Positions 16,727-25,730 are shown, counted from the first letter of the stretch. The stretch: 64,000 nt of DNA from Rhizobium mongolense USDA 1844 (GCF_000419765.1 NZ_ATTQ01000022.1:186-64185), one strand, 5' to 3'. Notes: generated from the letters alone by a model not told the origin. Translations and numbers: made by a program.

Positions 16727-17059
16727 ATGGACGATCTGGTCGAGAGGCTGAAGGCGAGCGTGGCGGAGCAACTTGATCCGGCGCAATGCCTGGGCTTTTC
16801 CGAACCGCTGCGGCGCTTGGCTCGTGCTCGGCTCGGTGACATTGCCATCGAACGCCGGCCCCAGATGGTGCTCGAGAACCGCAAGTGTTCCTATTGCGGC
16901 CATACCGATGTCGTGAAGCACGGCCGCGACGGCGGCCGCCAGCGCTTTCGATGCCGCAGCAGCTTCACTGAGGATGATGAAGTCCTCGGCTGCGAGCTGT
17001 TCGACACGCTCATCCATACCTATCTGCCGAACCCACCACATACGCCGGAAATGCTATGA
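16727..17059 (+). pseudogene. IS1595-like transposase remnant (N-terminal zinc ribbon)
   Basis: A 110-residue frame whose central part, ENRKCSYCGHTDVVKHGRDG followed by GRQRFRCR, matches the N-terminal zinc ribbon of IS1595/IS1-like transposases, where it normally continues into a second CxxC knuckle and a DDE catalytic domain. Here the match stops right after FRCR and is replaced by an unrelated tail, so the catalytic part is missing. It is therefore a decayed insertion sequence. The stop overlaps the start of the following VOC gene (ATGA), which may be chance. No intact terminal inverted repeats could be defined. Confidence 0.6.
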
Positions 17060-17445
17060 GCGGACCACTGTTCCACAAGATCGATTGCGTGATGCTCAAG
17101 GTGGCGGACCTGGACGCCGCTCTGGGGTTCTACTCTGAAGCCCTTGGGCATCCGCTTCTCTGGCGTTCGCCAGAGGCAGCTGGGTTGGGAATGCCAGGAA
17201 CGGACGCGGAGCTTGTCCTGCATACCGATCTGGGTCCCGAGGTGGACCTGCTTGTGGAGAGTGTCGACGCCGCGCTGGAGCGCTTCGTCGAAGCTGGCGG
17301 CACGATCATCAAGAAGCCGTTCGACATCCCGATCGGCCGTTGCGCCGTCGTTCGTGATCCGTTTGGCAATGCCCTGGTGATGCTTGACCAAACCAAAGGC
17401 ACCTTCGTCACCGATGCGACCGGCCTGGTGCTGCGCGTCGAGTAA
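17056..17445 (+). CDS. VOC/glyoxalase-fold protein
   Basis: 129 residues with the paired beta-alpha-beta-beta-beta modules of the vicinal oxygen chelate fold: FHKIDCVMLKVADLDAALGF with YSEALGHPL at the start and CAVVRDPFGNALVMLD near the end. Such proteins are metal-dependent glyoxalases, dioxygenases or antibiotic-binding proteins; the short form here cannot be assigned a substrate. It stands immediately downstream of a transposase remnant and convergent to the FAD oxidase on the other strand. Codon use looks like the rest of the region. Start ATG overlaps the remnant's stop. Confidence 0.85.
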   Translation: MSGPLFHKIDCVMLKVADLDAALGFYSEALGHPLLWRSPEAAGLGMPGTDAELVLHTDLGPEVDLLVESVDAALERFVEAGGTIIKKPFDIPIGRCAVVRDPFGNALVMLDQTKGTFVTDATGLVLRVE

Positions 17446-17547
17446 GTCCGAGCGACGGAAGGTCGGCGGATGCTACGAAAACTGCGTGGATTCCTATAAA
17501 TCCGCAGCTAACTTGGATTGCACCTTCTCGTTTCTCGCTGACCTTTG

Positions 17548-18822
17548 CTATTGAAACCGGTCCAGCGTCTTGTAGTACAGGCCGACCAACGGCAGGAACC
17601 AGGGTTTGCCGAAGTGGCCAGGAACGGCCGGCCAGTCGAGGCCCTTGATCGGGTTGCGATCAGCCTTGCCGAGGATGGCGTCGGCCATGATCATGCCGAG
17701 ATGCGTGGACAGCTGTGCCCCGTGGCCGGAATAGCCCATGGCGTACCAGACACCATTGACGTAACCGGCACGCGGATAACGGTCCTTGGTCATATCGACG
17801 AGCCCGCCCCAGCAATAGTCGATCTCAACGCCCGAAAGTTGCGGAAAAATCTGAAGCAGGTTCGCCCGGAGGATTTCTCCGCTCTTTGCATCCGAATTCT
17901 GGTCGGATGTCGCCGAAAACCGCGCGCGGCCGCCGAAGATCAGCCGTTTATCGGGCGCCAGCCGGAAATAGTTGCCGATATTCATCGACGTCACGCAGGT
18001 CCGGTTTCCAGGCATCGTCGCTGCAATTTCGGCATCAGTCAGCGGGCGCGTGGCGATAATGAAGCTGCCGACCGAAACGATCCTGCGGCGGAAGTAGCCA
18101 AAGATCGGAGGCGTGTAAGCACCTGTCGCCACGAGAACATGATCGGCCGTCACTGTCCCCCGAGGCGTCGTCAGGCTGTGCCGTCCGTTACCCTGCCGAT
18201 GTTCGGTCACCGCTGCCTTTTCGAAGGTGATCGCGCCATGGCGAGCGGCTGCATCGGCAAGCCCCACGACATAGCGTCCCATATGCATCATCGCGCTCTT
18301 TTTCGACAGCATGGCGCCATGAAAAGGCGAGCCGATTTCACCCTTGAGATCAGCCGCAGTCAGAAGTGCCGTGTCCGGATCGACCTCGGCGTGGACAGCC
18401 TCGAAATTGCGGGCAATGGCATCGAAATGCTGCGGCTTGGACGCGAGCTTCAGTTTTCCCGCCCGACGGAAATCGCAGTCGATCCCCTCCTCGGCGACAA
18501 TCGCTTCGATCGTGTCGATGGAATCGTCGAACGCCTTATAGAGGGCGACGGCCCGCTCCACGCCGAGTGCAGCCTTGGCGGACAGGAAACTGTGAGCAAG
18601 GCCGTTGTTTAGGTGTCCGCCATTGCGTCCCGATGCCCCCCAGCCAATCCGTTCCGCCTCCAGCACCGCGACCTTGGCGCCCGCTTTCGCAAGGTGGCGC
18701 GCCGCGGCAAGCCCGGTGAAGCCGGCGCCGATGACGGCGACGTCATAATGTCCCTCGACAGGGCCTTGCACGGCGCCTTGAAAGGTGGGCGCCGTGTCGT
18801 GCCAGTAGGATTTGAATTTCAT
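17548..18822 (-). CDS. FAD-dependent amine oxidase, PuuB-like (gamma-glutamylputrescine oxidase family)
   Basis: 424 residues if started at 18822 (seven bases after GGGGA); an ATG two codons earlier is too close to the ribosome site. It begins MKFKSYWHDTAPTF, a typical PuuB/OrdL N-terminus, followed by YDVAVIGAGFTGLAAARHLA (FAD site) and WGASGRNGGHLNNGLAH, the flavin-contact region of the DAO family. The C-terminal GYSGHGAQLSTHLGMIMAD binds FAD. The family oxidises the primary amine of gamma-glutamylputrescine or related amines to an aldehyde, with H2O2. There is no puuA glutamine-synthetase-like gene here, so a different amine is likely. Follows the HAD gene by about 13 bases on the same strand. 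Confidence 0.9.
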   Translation of the reverse strand: MKFKSYWHDTAPTFQGAVQGPVEGHYDVAVIGAGFTGLAAARHLAKAGAKVAVLEAERIGWGASGRNGGHLNNGLAHSFLSAKAALGVERAVALYKAFDDSIDTIEAIVAEEGIDCDFRRAGKLKLASKPQHFDAIARNFEAVHAEVDPDTALLTAADLKGEIGSPFHGAMLSKKSAMMHMGRYVVGLADAAARHGAITFEKAAVTEHRQGNGRHSLTTPRGTVTADHVLVATGAYTPPIFGYFRRRIVSVGSFIIATRPLTDAEIAATMPGNRTCVTSMNIGNYFRLAPDKRLIFGGRARFSATSDQNSDAKSGEILRANLLQIFPQLSGVEIDYCWGGLVDMTKDRYPRAGYVNGVWYAMGYSGHGAQLSTHLGMIMADAILGKADRNPIKGLDWPAVPGHFGKPWFLPLVGLYYKTLDRFQ

Positions 18823-18835
18823 CGCCATGTCCCCG

Positions 18836-19504
18836 TCAGAGCCCGACGACGCCAGGCAGGCCCGAGATATCCGGGATTTCGACATAGCCGTAATAGGGGT
18901 TGGCTGGCTCGTGGCCGCGATTGACCCAAACCTTGTTCCTGATACCGAGATCGTGCGCCGACATCAGATCGTAGCGGAATGAGGACGAGCAGTGAAGAAT
19001 GTCCTCAGGCCCGCAGCCCAGCATATCAAGCATGTATTCGAAGCCCTTGAAGCGTGGCTTGTAGGATTGCGCCTGCTCGGCGGTATAAACGGCATGAAAT
19101 GGTGCGCCGAGCTTTTCCACATTCGACATGATCTGTGAATTCATCGCGTTGGAAAGGATGACCAGCGGAATTTCCTTGGCAACCCTGGCAAGACCTTCCG
19201 TTACATCCGGATGCGGCCCCCAGGTCGGCACGCGCTCGTAGACCATCTGCGCGGCTGCCTCGTGGAATTTTATGCCGTTGCGCTTGCAGGTCCGCTCAAG
19301 CGAATTGTGAACCACCTCGCTGTACGGTTTCCAATCGCCGAGGATCTCGTCGAGACGGTAGGCGGCAAAGTTCTTGATGAACTCAGCCATGCGCGGCTCG
19401 TCGAGCTCTTCGCCGTAAAGATCGCGCGCCGCTTCCGCCATCTGGAAGTTGGTCAGCGTGCCATAGCAGTCGAAGGTGATGTATTTCGGACGGAAGTGAG
19501 TCAT
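18836..19504 (-). CDS. type II haloacid dehalogenase-like hydrolase
   Basis: 222 residues of the HAD superfamily, L-2-haloacid dehalogenase branch. The nucleophile Asp is in ITFDCYGTLTNF (residue about 12), the Ser/Asn pair in VILSNAMNS, the catalytic Lys in QSYKPRFKGF, and the last motif in HCSSSFRYDLMSAHDLGI. These match the dehalogenase active-site order, but many such proteins act on phosphorylated or other substrates and are dedicated to catabolic operons. It is co-transcribed with the PuuB-like oxidase and divergent from the GNAT-aminotransferase operon, whose third gene is another HAD protein. Function in the module is unknown. Confidence 0.88.
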   Translation of the reverse strand: MTHFRPKYITFDCYGTLTNFQMAEAARDLYGEELDEPRMAEFIKNFAAYRLDEILGDWKPYSEVVHNSLERTCKRNGIKFHEAAAQMVYERVPTWGPHPDVTEGLARVAKEIPLVILSNAMNSQIMSNVEKLGAPFHAVYTAEQAQSYKPRFKGFEYMLDMLGCGPEDILHCSSSFRYDLMSAHDLGIRNKVWVNRGHEPANPYYGYVEIPDISGLPGVVGL

Positions 19505-19817
19505 GACCTGATCCTAAACTGTGGCGGTTTCATCTGTAGCCATCATAGGCCGGGGTTGATCCTGCAGCTCGACTGAAATCCGAACGATCAAAGCAGATTC
19601 TTTCGTATCCAAAGCCGGCTTTGGCAGAAGGTTGTGCGCCTTGGGTGCGGTTTGCGCTCCCTTCCGGGACAACGCATCTCTCGCGCGTGTCCCAGCCAGC
19701 ATAAGATGCGGCGGCATGCGGGTGCAAAGCCATAAGATACCGTCCGGGCAGCGTCCTTCAGACGATCTTCCGGCCGACACTGCCTCACACTTGCGAGCAG
19801 AAACGAAGGACATTCCA
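19505..19817. promoter_or_regulatory. divergent regulatory region with CATAAGAT direct repeats
   Basis: A 313-base gap between divergent units (HAD-FAD oxidase, minus; GNAT-transporter operon, plus) with no convincing gene. It contains two direct copies of CATAAGAT at 19700-19707 and 19731-19738, 31 bases apart (about three helical turns), lying 110-80 bases before the GNAT start. The spacing suits a tandem regulator site (inference). A good AAGGA ribosome site precedes the GNAT start. Confidence 0.4.
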
Positions 19818-20657
19818 ATGCAAACAAGTCAGGTCGACCTTGTGACTTTCGGGCCCGAACACCTTGGGGCCGCCATCAACCTCTCTCGGCAGGCAGGCTG
19901 GCCGCACCGGCCGGAAGACTGGGCCATGGTGCTTTCATTGAGCAGCGGCGTCGTGGCCCTCGAGGATAAAGGCCGCGTCGTCGGGACCGTGCTTGTGACC
20001 CCTTATGGCGACAATTGTGCAACGATCAACATGGTCATAGTCGATGAAGCCATGCGCGGCCGCGGTCTTGGCCGAAAGCTGATGGATTGCGCCATGACGA
20101 TCGCGGGGAACAGGCCACTTCGTCTGGTCGCGACGAGCGATGGCCTGCCGCTTTATGAGAAGCTCGGCTTCCGGGAAACCGGTTCGGTGCTGCAGTATCA
20201 GGGCAGTGTGCCTGCAATCGACCGTCCAGATGGCGTAGTGCCTGCCAAACAAGATGATCTCGCTGACATCGTGGCGCTCGACCGCGCAGCCTTCGGCGCC
20301 GAGCGCCGCAGCCTCCTCGAATTTATCGCAAAGGTCGGGCAGTTCGCTGTGATACGCCAAGCTGGTGAAGTTCGGGGGTTTGCTGCCCTTCGCACCTTCG
20401 GCCGCGGCGAAGTGATCGGGCCTGTCGCCGCCGCACATGCCAGCGATGCCCGTGCCCTGATTTCCTTTTTCATTGCCAGCCGTCCAGGCGCTTTCCTGCG
20501 CATCGACACGACGGCTGATGCTGGTCTTGCGCCCTGGCTTGCCGAACGCGGCTTTGCCCATGCCGGCGGCGGCATCGCCATGGCCAAGCCGCAGATCCAC
20601 CACCTCGCAGATCGTGCTGCCGCCACTTTTGCCCTCGCCAACCAAGCCCTAGGCTGA
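19818..20657 (+). CDS. two-domain GNAT acetyltransferase, paralogue of the one at 1976-2833
   Basis: 279 residues from ATG 19818 with AAGGA eight bases upstream; in-frame sequence further upstream is not conserved. The N-terminal GNAT domain carries MVIVDEAMRGRGLGRKLMD, a textbook R/Q-x-x-G-x-G/A acetyl-CoA loop, and LYEKLGFRETG. Residues about 140-279 form the YitH/HolE-like second domain (DIVALDRAAFGAERRSLLEF). Similar wording to the protein at 1976-2833 (GWPHRPEDW, DRAAFGAERR) shows paralogy, but this copy keeps a better CoA loop. It starts the operon that contains the aminotransferase and the importer, 13 bases before the former. Substrate unknown, probably an amino compound. Confidence 0.88.
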   Translation: MQTSQVDLVTFGPEHLGAAINLSRQAGWPHRPEDWAMVLSLSSGVVALEDKGRVVGTVLVTPYGDNCATINMVIVDEAMRGRGLGRKLMDCAMTIAGNRPLRLVATSDGLPLYEKLGFRETGSVLQYQGSVPAIDRPDGVVPAKQDDLADIVALDRAAFGAERRSLLEFIAKVGQFAVIRQAGEVRGFAALRTFGRGEVIGPVAAAHASDARALISFFIASRPGAFLRIDTTADAGLAPWLAERGFAHAGGGIAMAKPQIHHLADRAAATFALANQALG

Positions 20658-20670
20658 CCTGGAGACCGTC

Positions 20671-22050
20671 ATGTTTAGCAATTCCCTGATCGAACTCGAC
20701 CGCGCGCACCTCGTTCATCCGGTCGCCTCCTATCGCAGCCACGAAAATCTGGGCGTGCGGGTTCTCGCGTCCGCCTCCGGCGCAACCATCACCGATGCGA
20801 GCGGCAAGCAATTGATCGACGGCTTTGCCGGCCTGTGGTGCGTCAATGCGGGCTATGGCCATGACAGCATCGTCGAGGCCGCGGCAAGGCAGATGCGGGA
20901 GCTTCCTTACGCGACCGCCTATTTCGGCCTCGGCTCCGAGCCGGCAATCCGGCTCGCTGCCGAACTCGCCGAGCGCGCGCCAGGCGACCTCAACCACGTC
21001 TATTTCACGCTCGGTGGTTCGGATGCCGTCGACAGCACGATCCGTTTCATCCGCTACTATTGGAATGCGCGCGGACGGCCCGGGAAAGACCAGTTCATCT
21101 CAGTCGAACAGGGCTATCACGGCTCCTCGACAGTTGGAGCCGGCCTGACGGCCCTGCCAGCCTTTCATGCCGGTTTCGGCCTGCCTTTCGACTGGCAGCA
21201 CAAGATTCCATCCCATTACGCCTATCGAAACCCCGCCGGCCCTGACCCTGAGGCCATCATCGCTGCCTCTGTTGCCGCATTGAAACAGAAGATCGAAGAG
21301 TTGGGCGGCGCCGATCGCGTTGCGGCATTCTATGCCGAGCCGATCCAGGGATCGGGCGGCGTGCTCGTGCCACCCAGAGGCTGGATGAAGGCGATGCGCG
21401 ACCTTTGCCGCGATCTCGATATCCTCTTTGTCGCCGATGAAGTCATCACCGCCTTCGGCCGCACCGGCCCGCTGTTTGCCTGCTCACAGGACGAGATCGT
21501 GCCGGACTTCCTGACGGTCGCCAAAGGCCTCACCTCCGGCTACGTGCCGATGGGTGCCCTCTTCATGTCCGAGCATGTCTACCAGACAATCGCCGACGGC
21601 GCCGGCACGTCTGCTGTCGGGCATGGCTATACCTATTCGGCCCATCCCGTCAGCGCCGCCGTTGGCCTTGAGGTTCTGCGGCTCTACGAGGGCGGCCTGC
21701 TCGAAAACGGCCGGAAGGCAGGAGCGCGCCTGATGGCTGGGCTTGAGAGCCTGAAGGATCATCCCCTCGTCGGCGATGTCCGCGGCCGCGGCATGCTGGC
21801 GGCCGTCGAGCTCGTCGTCGACAAAGAGCGCAAGACACCCCTGCCGGCCGACGCCGAGCCGGCACGCCGCATCTTTGACCGTGCCTGGAACAACGGTCTC
21901 GTCATCCGCGCCTTCACCCATGGCGTGCTCGGCTACGCCCCGCCGCTCTGCTGCACGGAAGCGGAAATCGACGCAATCGTCGAACGCACGCGGCAGACGC
22001 TCGACGAGACGCTCGCGGACACCGATGTCCGGCGTGCCCTTATGGGCTGA
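20671..22050 (+). CDS. class III (omega) aminotransferase
   Basis: 459 residues, standard for PLP-dependent omega-amino acid:pyruvate or putrescine/GABA-type transaminases. Landmarks: LIDGFAGLWCVNAGYGHDSI, FTLGGSDAVDSTIR, the PLP-ring Asp in ILFVADEVITAFGRTG, and the Schiff-base lysine K285 in FLTVAKGLTSGYVPMGA. It moves the terminal amino group of a diamine or omega-amino acid to a keto acid. With the PuuB-like oxidase and aldehyde dehydrogenases nearby it points to amine or diamino acid catabolism. 13 bases after the GNAT gene and 237 bases before the HAD gene, with hairpins in between. Direct family assignment is firm; substrate is not. Confidence 0.93.
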   Translation: MFSNSLIELDRAHLVHPVASYRSHENLGVRVLASASGATITDASGKQLIDGFAGLWCVNAGYGHDSIVEAAARQMRELPYATAYFGLGSEPAIRLAAELAERAPGDLNHVYFTLGGSDAVDSTIRFIRYYWNARGRPGKDQFISVEQGYHGSSTVGAGLTALPAFHAGFGLPFDWQHKIPSHYAYRNPAGPDPEAIIAASVAALKQKIEELGGADRVAAFYAEPIQGSGGVLVPPRGWMKAMRDLCRDLDILFVADEVITAFGRTGPLFACSQDEIVPDFLTVAKGLTSGYVPMGALFMSEHVYQTIADGAGTSAVGHGYTYSAHPVSAAVGLEVLRLYEGGLLENGRKAGARLMAGLESLKDHPLVGDVRGRGMLAAVELVVDKERKTPLPADAEPARRIFDRAWNNGLVIRAFTHGVLGYAPPLCCTEAEIDAIVERTRQTLDETLADTDVRRALMG

Positions 22051-22200
22051 GAATGCCGACCGTAAAATGTCGCGGAACCGTCATCTTCGGTATTTTGTGC
22101 CGCGCAGCGGCGTAATTTCGGAGACTCTGGTTCGGGACAGCTGCCAAACTCAATTCCAGAAAAAGGCCGGATCCCAGGAGCATGTGCCTTTTCACCAAGA

Positions 22201-22268
22201 GCGGGAACATCATCCCGCCAGGGAACAGAATATCCTTCTTCACGTAGCCGGCCTTCCCTTGGAAGGCC
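22201..22268 (+). other. two hairpins in the aminotransferase-HAD intergenic region
   Basis: GCGGGA (22201-22206) pairs with TCCCGC (22213-22218), and GGCCTTCC (22250-22257) pairs with GGAAGGCC (22261-22268) with a three-base loop. The second lies about 20 bases before the HAD start. They could tune transcript stability or reduce read-through inside the operon; no T run follows. Confidence 0.45.
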
Positions 22269-22287
22269 GAGAACTGGGGATTTGCAA

Positions 22288-23004
22288 ATGCGCAAGAGCC
22301 TTCCGGACTTCAAGTATCTGACTTTCGATGTCGTCGGCACGCTGATTGATTTCGAGGGCGGTCTTACGGAGTGTCTCGCCGGCATCGCCGCTGACGCGGG
22401 CGTCGCCATCGACGGTGAAGAGGCGCTGAGCCTTTACCGAGCAGCGCGCTACTCCAGGGATGCCGACCTCTTCCCGGATGATCTCGTTCGCGTCTATCTG
22501 GCGATCGCGCCAAAGCTCGGCCTGCCGGTCGAGCGGAAATACGGCGAGCGGCTGCGCGATTCCGCAAAACGCTGGAAAGCCTTTAGCGACAGCGCCGAAG
22601 CACTGGCACGGCTCGGCAAGGACTACCGCCTGGTGGCCATGACCAATGCACGTCGATGGGCCTTCGATTTCTTCGCCAAGGAACTGGGAAGCCCGTTTTA
22701 CGCCGCCTTTACCGCCGATGACACTGGCACTGAAAAGCCCGACCCCGCCTTCTTCGAGAAGGTTTTCGACTTCGTAGCCTCTGAAGGAAGTTCAAAGCAC
22801 GAAATCCTGCATGTTGCCCAAAGCCAGTACCACGATATCGGGATTTCGCGGGAGCTAGGGATCAGTAATTGTTGGATCGAGCGACGCCACGGACAGAAAG
22901 GATATGGCGGCACCATTGAGCCGGCCAAATTCACCGAGCCCGACTACCACTTCACCTCCATGGCCGGCCTCGCCAATGCAGTGGCCGCTGCGCGGGGTGA
23001 ATGA
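22288..23004 (+). CDS. HAD-superfamily hydrolase (second haloacid-dehalogenase-like protein)
   Basis: 238 residues from ATG 22288 (GGGGA ribosome site); a TTG two codons earlier is in frame. The HAD nucleophile region is YLTFDVVGTLIDFEGG, followed by the motif-2 Thr in VAMTNARRW, motif-3 Lys in GTEKPDPAFF and the acidic motif-4 region HVAQSQYHDIGISRELGI. The organisation resembles the protein at 18836-19504 (FDxxGTL, SNA/TNA, KP, HD/YD), so this divergent region has two related HAD proteins flanking an oxidase and a transaminase. Class and substrate are unclear: dehalogenase-like by fold, possibly a phosphatase. Precedes the importer genes by 73 bases on the same strand. Confidence 0.87.
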   Translation: MRKSLPDFKYLTFDVVGTLIDFEGGLTECLAGIAADAGVAIDGEEALSLYRAARYSRDADLFPDDLVRVYLAIAPKLGLPVERKYGERLRDSAKRWKAFSDSAEALARLGKDYRLVAMTNARRWAFDFFAKELGSPFYAAFTADDTGTEKPDPAFFEKVFDFVASEGSSKHEILHVAQSQYHDIGISRELGISNCWIERRHGQKGYGGTIEPAKFTEPDYHFTSMAGLANAVAAARGE

Positions 23005-23077
23005 GAATCTTGAACGCGAGACTGAACTCCGCACCAAGACGAAGACCTGCCAATCAAACCACGAAAAGGGGAATGCC

Positions 23078-24688
23078 ATGAACGACAAGATCACAAACTG
23101 GACCACATCCGACGACACGATGGTCGAAAATGCGATCCGCCGTGGCGCGACGCGTCGAGAATTGCTTCACATGATGCTGGCCGGCGGTGTGGCGATGTCG
23201 GCGGGCGGCCTCATCCTCGGTCGCGCCTCGCGGGCGCTCGCCGCCACGCCGGTTTCCGGCGGCGCGCTGAAGGCGGCGGGATGGTCGTCGTCGACCGCCG
23301 ATACGCTCGACCCGGCCAAGGCATCGCTTTCGACGGACTATGTCCGTTGCTGCTCCTTTTACAATCGTCTCACTTTCCTCGACCAGGCCGGCGTCCCACA
23401 GATGGAGCTTGCGGAAGCAATCGAATCCAAGGATGCAAAGACCTGGACCGTCAAGCTCAGGAGCGGCGTTACTTTCCACGACGGCAAGCCGCTGACGGCA
23501 GAGGACGTCATCTTTTCGCTGAAGCGCCACCTCGACCCGGCGGTCGGTTCGAAGGTCGCGAAAATCGCCGCCCAAATGACGAGCTTCAAGGCAGTCGACA
23601 AACAGACCGTTGAGATTACCCTCGCCGATGCGAACGCGGACCTGCCGACCATCCTATCGATGCACCACTTCATGATCGTCGCCGACGGGACCACCGATTT
23701 CTCGAAGGCAAACGGCACCGGCGCCTTCGTCAAGGAAGCCTTCGAGCCCGGCGTGCGGTCGATCGGGGTCAAGAACAAGAACTACTGGAAGTCGGGGCCG
23801 AACGTGGACTCCTTCGAGTATTTTGCCATCAGCGACGACAATGCGCGCGTCAACGCACTGCTTTCGGGTGACATTCATCTTGCCGCCTCGATCAATCCCC
23901 GCTCGATGCGCTTGGTCGAGACGCAGGGGGACGCTTTCGTGCTGTCGAAGACGACTTCCGGCAACTACACCAACCTCAACATGCGGCTCGACATGGAGCC
24001 TGGCAGCAAGCGAGACTTCATCGAAGGCATGAAGTTTCTCGTCAACCGCGAGCAGATCGTCAAGTCGGCGCTCCGGGGGTTGGCTGAGGTCGGCAACGAC
24101 CAGCCGGTGTCGCCCGCGAACTTTTATCATAATGCAGACCTAAAGGCGCGGGCATTCGATCCCGAAAAGGCAAAGTTCCATTTCGAAAAGGCCGGCGTTC
24201 TGGGTCAGTCCATCCCGGTGATCGCCTCCGACGCAGCGACCTCCTCAATCGACATGGCGATGATCATCCAGGCGGCCGGTGCCGAAATCGGCATGAAGCT
24301 TGACGTCCAGCGCGTACCGTCCGACGGTTATTGGGACAATTATTGGCTGAAGGCCCCCGTCCATTTCGGCAACATTAATCCGCGCCCGACACCGGACATC
24401 CTGTTCTCGCTGCTCTACGCTTCCGAAGCGCCGTGGAACGAGAGCCAGTACAAGTCCGAGAAGTTCGACAAGATGCTGATCGAGGCGCGCGGTTCGCTCG
24501 ACCAGGACAGGCGAAAGGCCATCTACAACGACATGCAGGTTATGGTCGCCCAAGAGGCTGGCACGATCATTCCGGCTTATATTTCGAACGTCGATGCCAC
24601 CACGGCAAAACTCAAAGGCCTGAAAGCGAACCCGCTGGGCGGCCAGATGGGCTATGCCTTTGCCGAATACGTCTGGCTTGAGGCCTGA
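23078..24688 (+). CDS. oligopeptide/dipeptide-type ABC transporter substrate-binding protein
   Basis: 536 residues from ATG 23078 (AAAGGGGA upstream). The N-terminus carries a Tat-like signal: TRRELLHMMLAGG followed by a hydrophobic stretch and an ALAATP cleavage region, so the protein is likely exported folded. The rest is a family 5 solute-binding protein: TLDPAKASLSTDYVR, WTVKLRSGVTFHDGKPLTAE and DVIFSLKRHLDPA, then the family-typical GTGAFVKEAFEPG. It binds peptides, opine-like or other amino compounds in the periplasm and passes them to the permeases encoded downstream. It is the fourth gene of the operon; the GNAT, transaminase and HAD enzymes come first. The ligand cannot be read from sequence. 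Confidence 0.92.
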   Translation: MNDKITNWTTSDDTMVENAIRRGATRRELLHMMLAGGVAMSAGGLILGRASRALAATPVSGGALKAAGWSSSTADTLDPAKASLSTDYVRCCSFYNRLTFLDQAGVPQMELAEAIESKDAKTWTVKLRSGVTFHDGKPLTAEDVIFSLKRHLDPAVGSKVAKIAAQMTSFKAVDKQTVEITLADANADLPTILSMHHFMIVADGTTDFSKANGTGAFVKEAFEPGVRSIGVKNKNYWKSGPNVDSFEYFAISDDNARVNALLSGDIHLAASINPRSMRLVETQGDAFVLSKTTSGNYTNLNMRLDMEPGSKRDFIEGMKFLVNREQIVKSALRGLAEVGNDQPVSPANFYHNADLKARAFDPEKAKFHFEKAGVLGQSIPVIASDAATSSIDMAMIIQAAGAEIGMKLDVQRVPSDGYWDNYWLKAPVHFGNINPRPTPDILFSLLYASEAPWNESQYKSEKFDKMLIEARGSLDQDRRKAIYNDMQVMVAQEAGTIIPAYISNVDATTAKLKGLKANPLGGQMGYAFAEYVWLEA

Positions 24689-24702
24689 CGAAGCGACTGG
24701 CC

Positions 24703-24731
24703 ACGGGGCTCTCCGCACTGGGTAGCCCCGG
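24703..24731 (+). other. intercistronic hairpin between binding protein and permease
   Basis: GGGGCT (24705-24710) pairs with AGCCCC (24724-24729) in the 91-base gap before the first permease. Such hairpins often protect the abundant binding-protein transcript from decay and lower permease expression; that role is inference here. Confidence 0.5.
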
Positions 24732-24779
24732 GCATCTTTGGATGCGGAACACCATCTCGAACGCTGAAAGGGAACGCGT

Positions 24780-25730
24780 GTGAAAAACCCGGTCCTATCG
24801 CTTGTCCTTGGCAGATTGCTCATTGCCGTGGTCACATTGCTGATCGTTTCCTTCGCAGTGTTCTTCGCGACGACACTGCTGCCGGGCGACACGGCAACCA
24901 TCCTTCTCGGCCAGGCTGCCACACCCGAGGCCGTCGCCGGTCTGCGCACCGCGATGCACCTCGACGAACCGGCGCTCTTCCGTTTCCTGCGCTGGATTGT
25001 CGGCCTGTTGCATGGCGATCTCGGCACCTCCTATGCCAACGACATGCCCATTGCCGATCTTATTGCCGGACGTTTCATCAACACCATGAAGCTTGCCGGC
25101 GTGACCGCCCTGTTCTCGGTCCCGATCGCACTGACGCTCGGAATCACCGCTGCCATGCTGCGCGGCTCGCTCTATGACCGGATTGTCACCATTTTGACGA
25201 TCGGCGTAATCTCCGTCCCAGAATTCATGGTCGCGACGTCCGCCGTGCTGATCTTCGCCGTCTACCTGAAATGGCTGCCGGCGCTCTCTTTCGCCAACGA
25301 AGTCCACAGCTTGAGCGATCTGCTGAGAGTCTATGCCATGCCGGTGATCACGCTGACCTTCGTCGTCTCGGCGCAGATGATAAGGATGACGCGCGCTGCA
25401 GTCATCGAGACGCTCAACACGCCTTACGTTGAGATGGCGCTACTCAAGGGGGCCTCCCGACCGCGCATTGTCTTTCGTCACGCGCTGCCCAATGCGCTCG
25501 GGCCGATCGTTAATGCCGTTGCGCTCTCACTTTCATATCTGCTGGGTGGCGTGATCATCGTTGAGACGATTTTCAACTATCCCGGGATTGCCAAGCTCAT
25601 GGTCGACGCCGTCGCCACCCGCGACCTACCGCTGATCCAAAGCTGCGCGATGATCTTCTGTCTCGGCTACCTAATCCTGATCACGGCTGCCGACATCATC
25701 GCCATTCTTTCCAATCCGAGGCTCCGATGA
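24780..25730 (+). CDS. ABC transporter permease, DppB-like
   Basis: 316 residues starting at a GTG. The protein has six predicted membrane spans beginning with LLIAVVTLLIVSFAVFFAT. The LPGD segment after the first span and the cytoplasmic EAA-loop VEMALLKGASRPRIVFRHA with LPNALGPIV identify the DppB/OppB branch. It forms half of the inner-membrane channel with the next gene product. Its stop overlaps the start of the following permease by four bases (ATGA), giving coupled translation. Same operon as the binding protein and ATPase. Confidence 0.93.
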   Translation: MKNPVLSLVLGRLLIAVVTLLIVSFAVFFATTLLPGDTATILLGQAATPEAVAGLRTAMHLDEPALFRFLRWIVGLLHGDLGTSYANDMPIADLIAGRFINTMKLAGVTALFSVPIALTLGITAAMLRGSLYDRIVTILTIGVISVPEFMVATSAVLIFAVYLKWLPALSFANEVHSLSDLLRVYAMPVITLTFVVSAQMIRMTRAAVIETLNTPYVEMALLKGASRPRIVFRHALPNALGPIVNAVALSLSYLLGGVIIVETIFNYPGIAKLMVDAVATRDLPLIQSCAMIFCLGYLILITAADIIAILSNPRLR

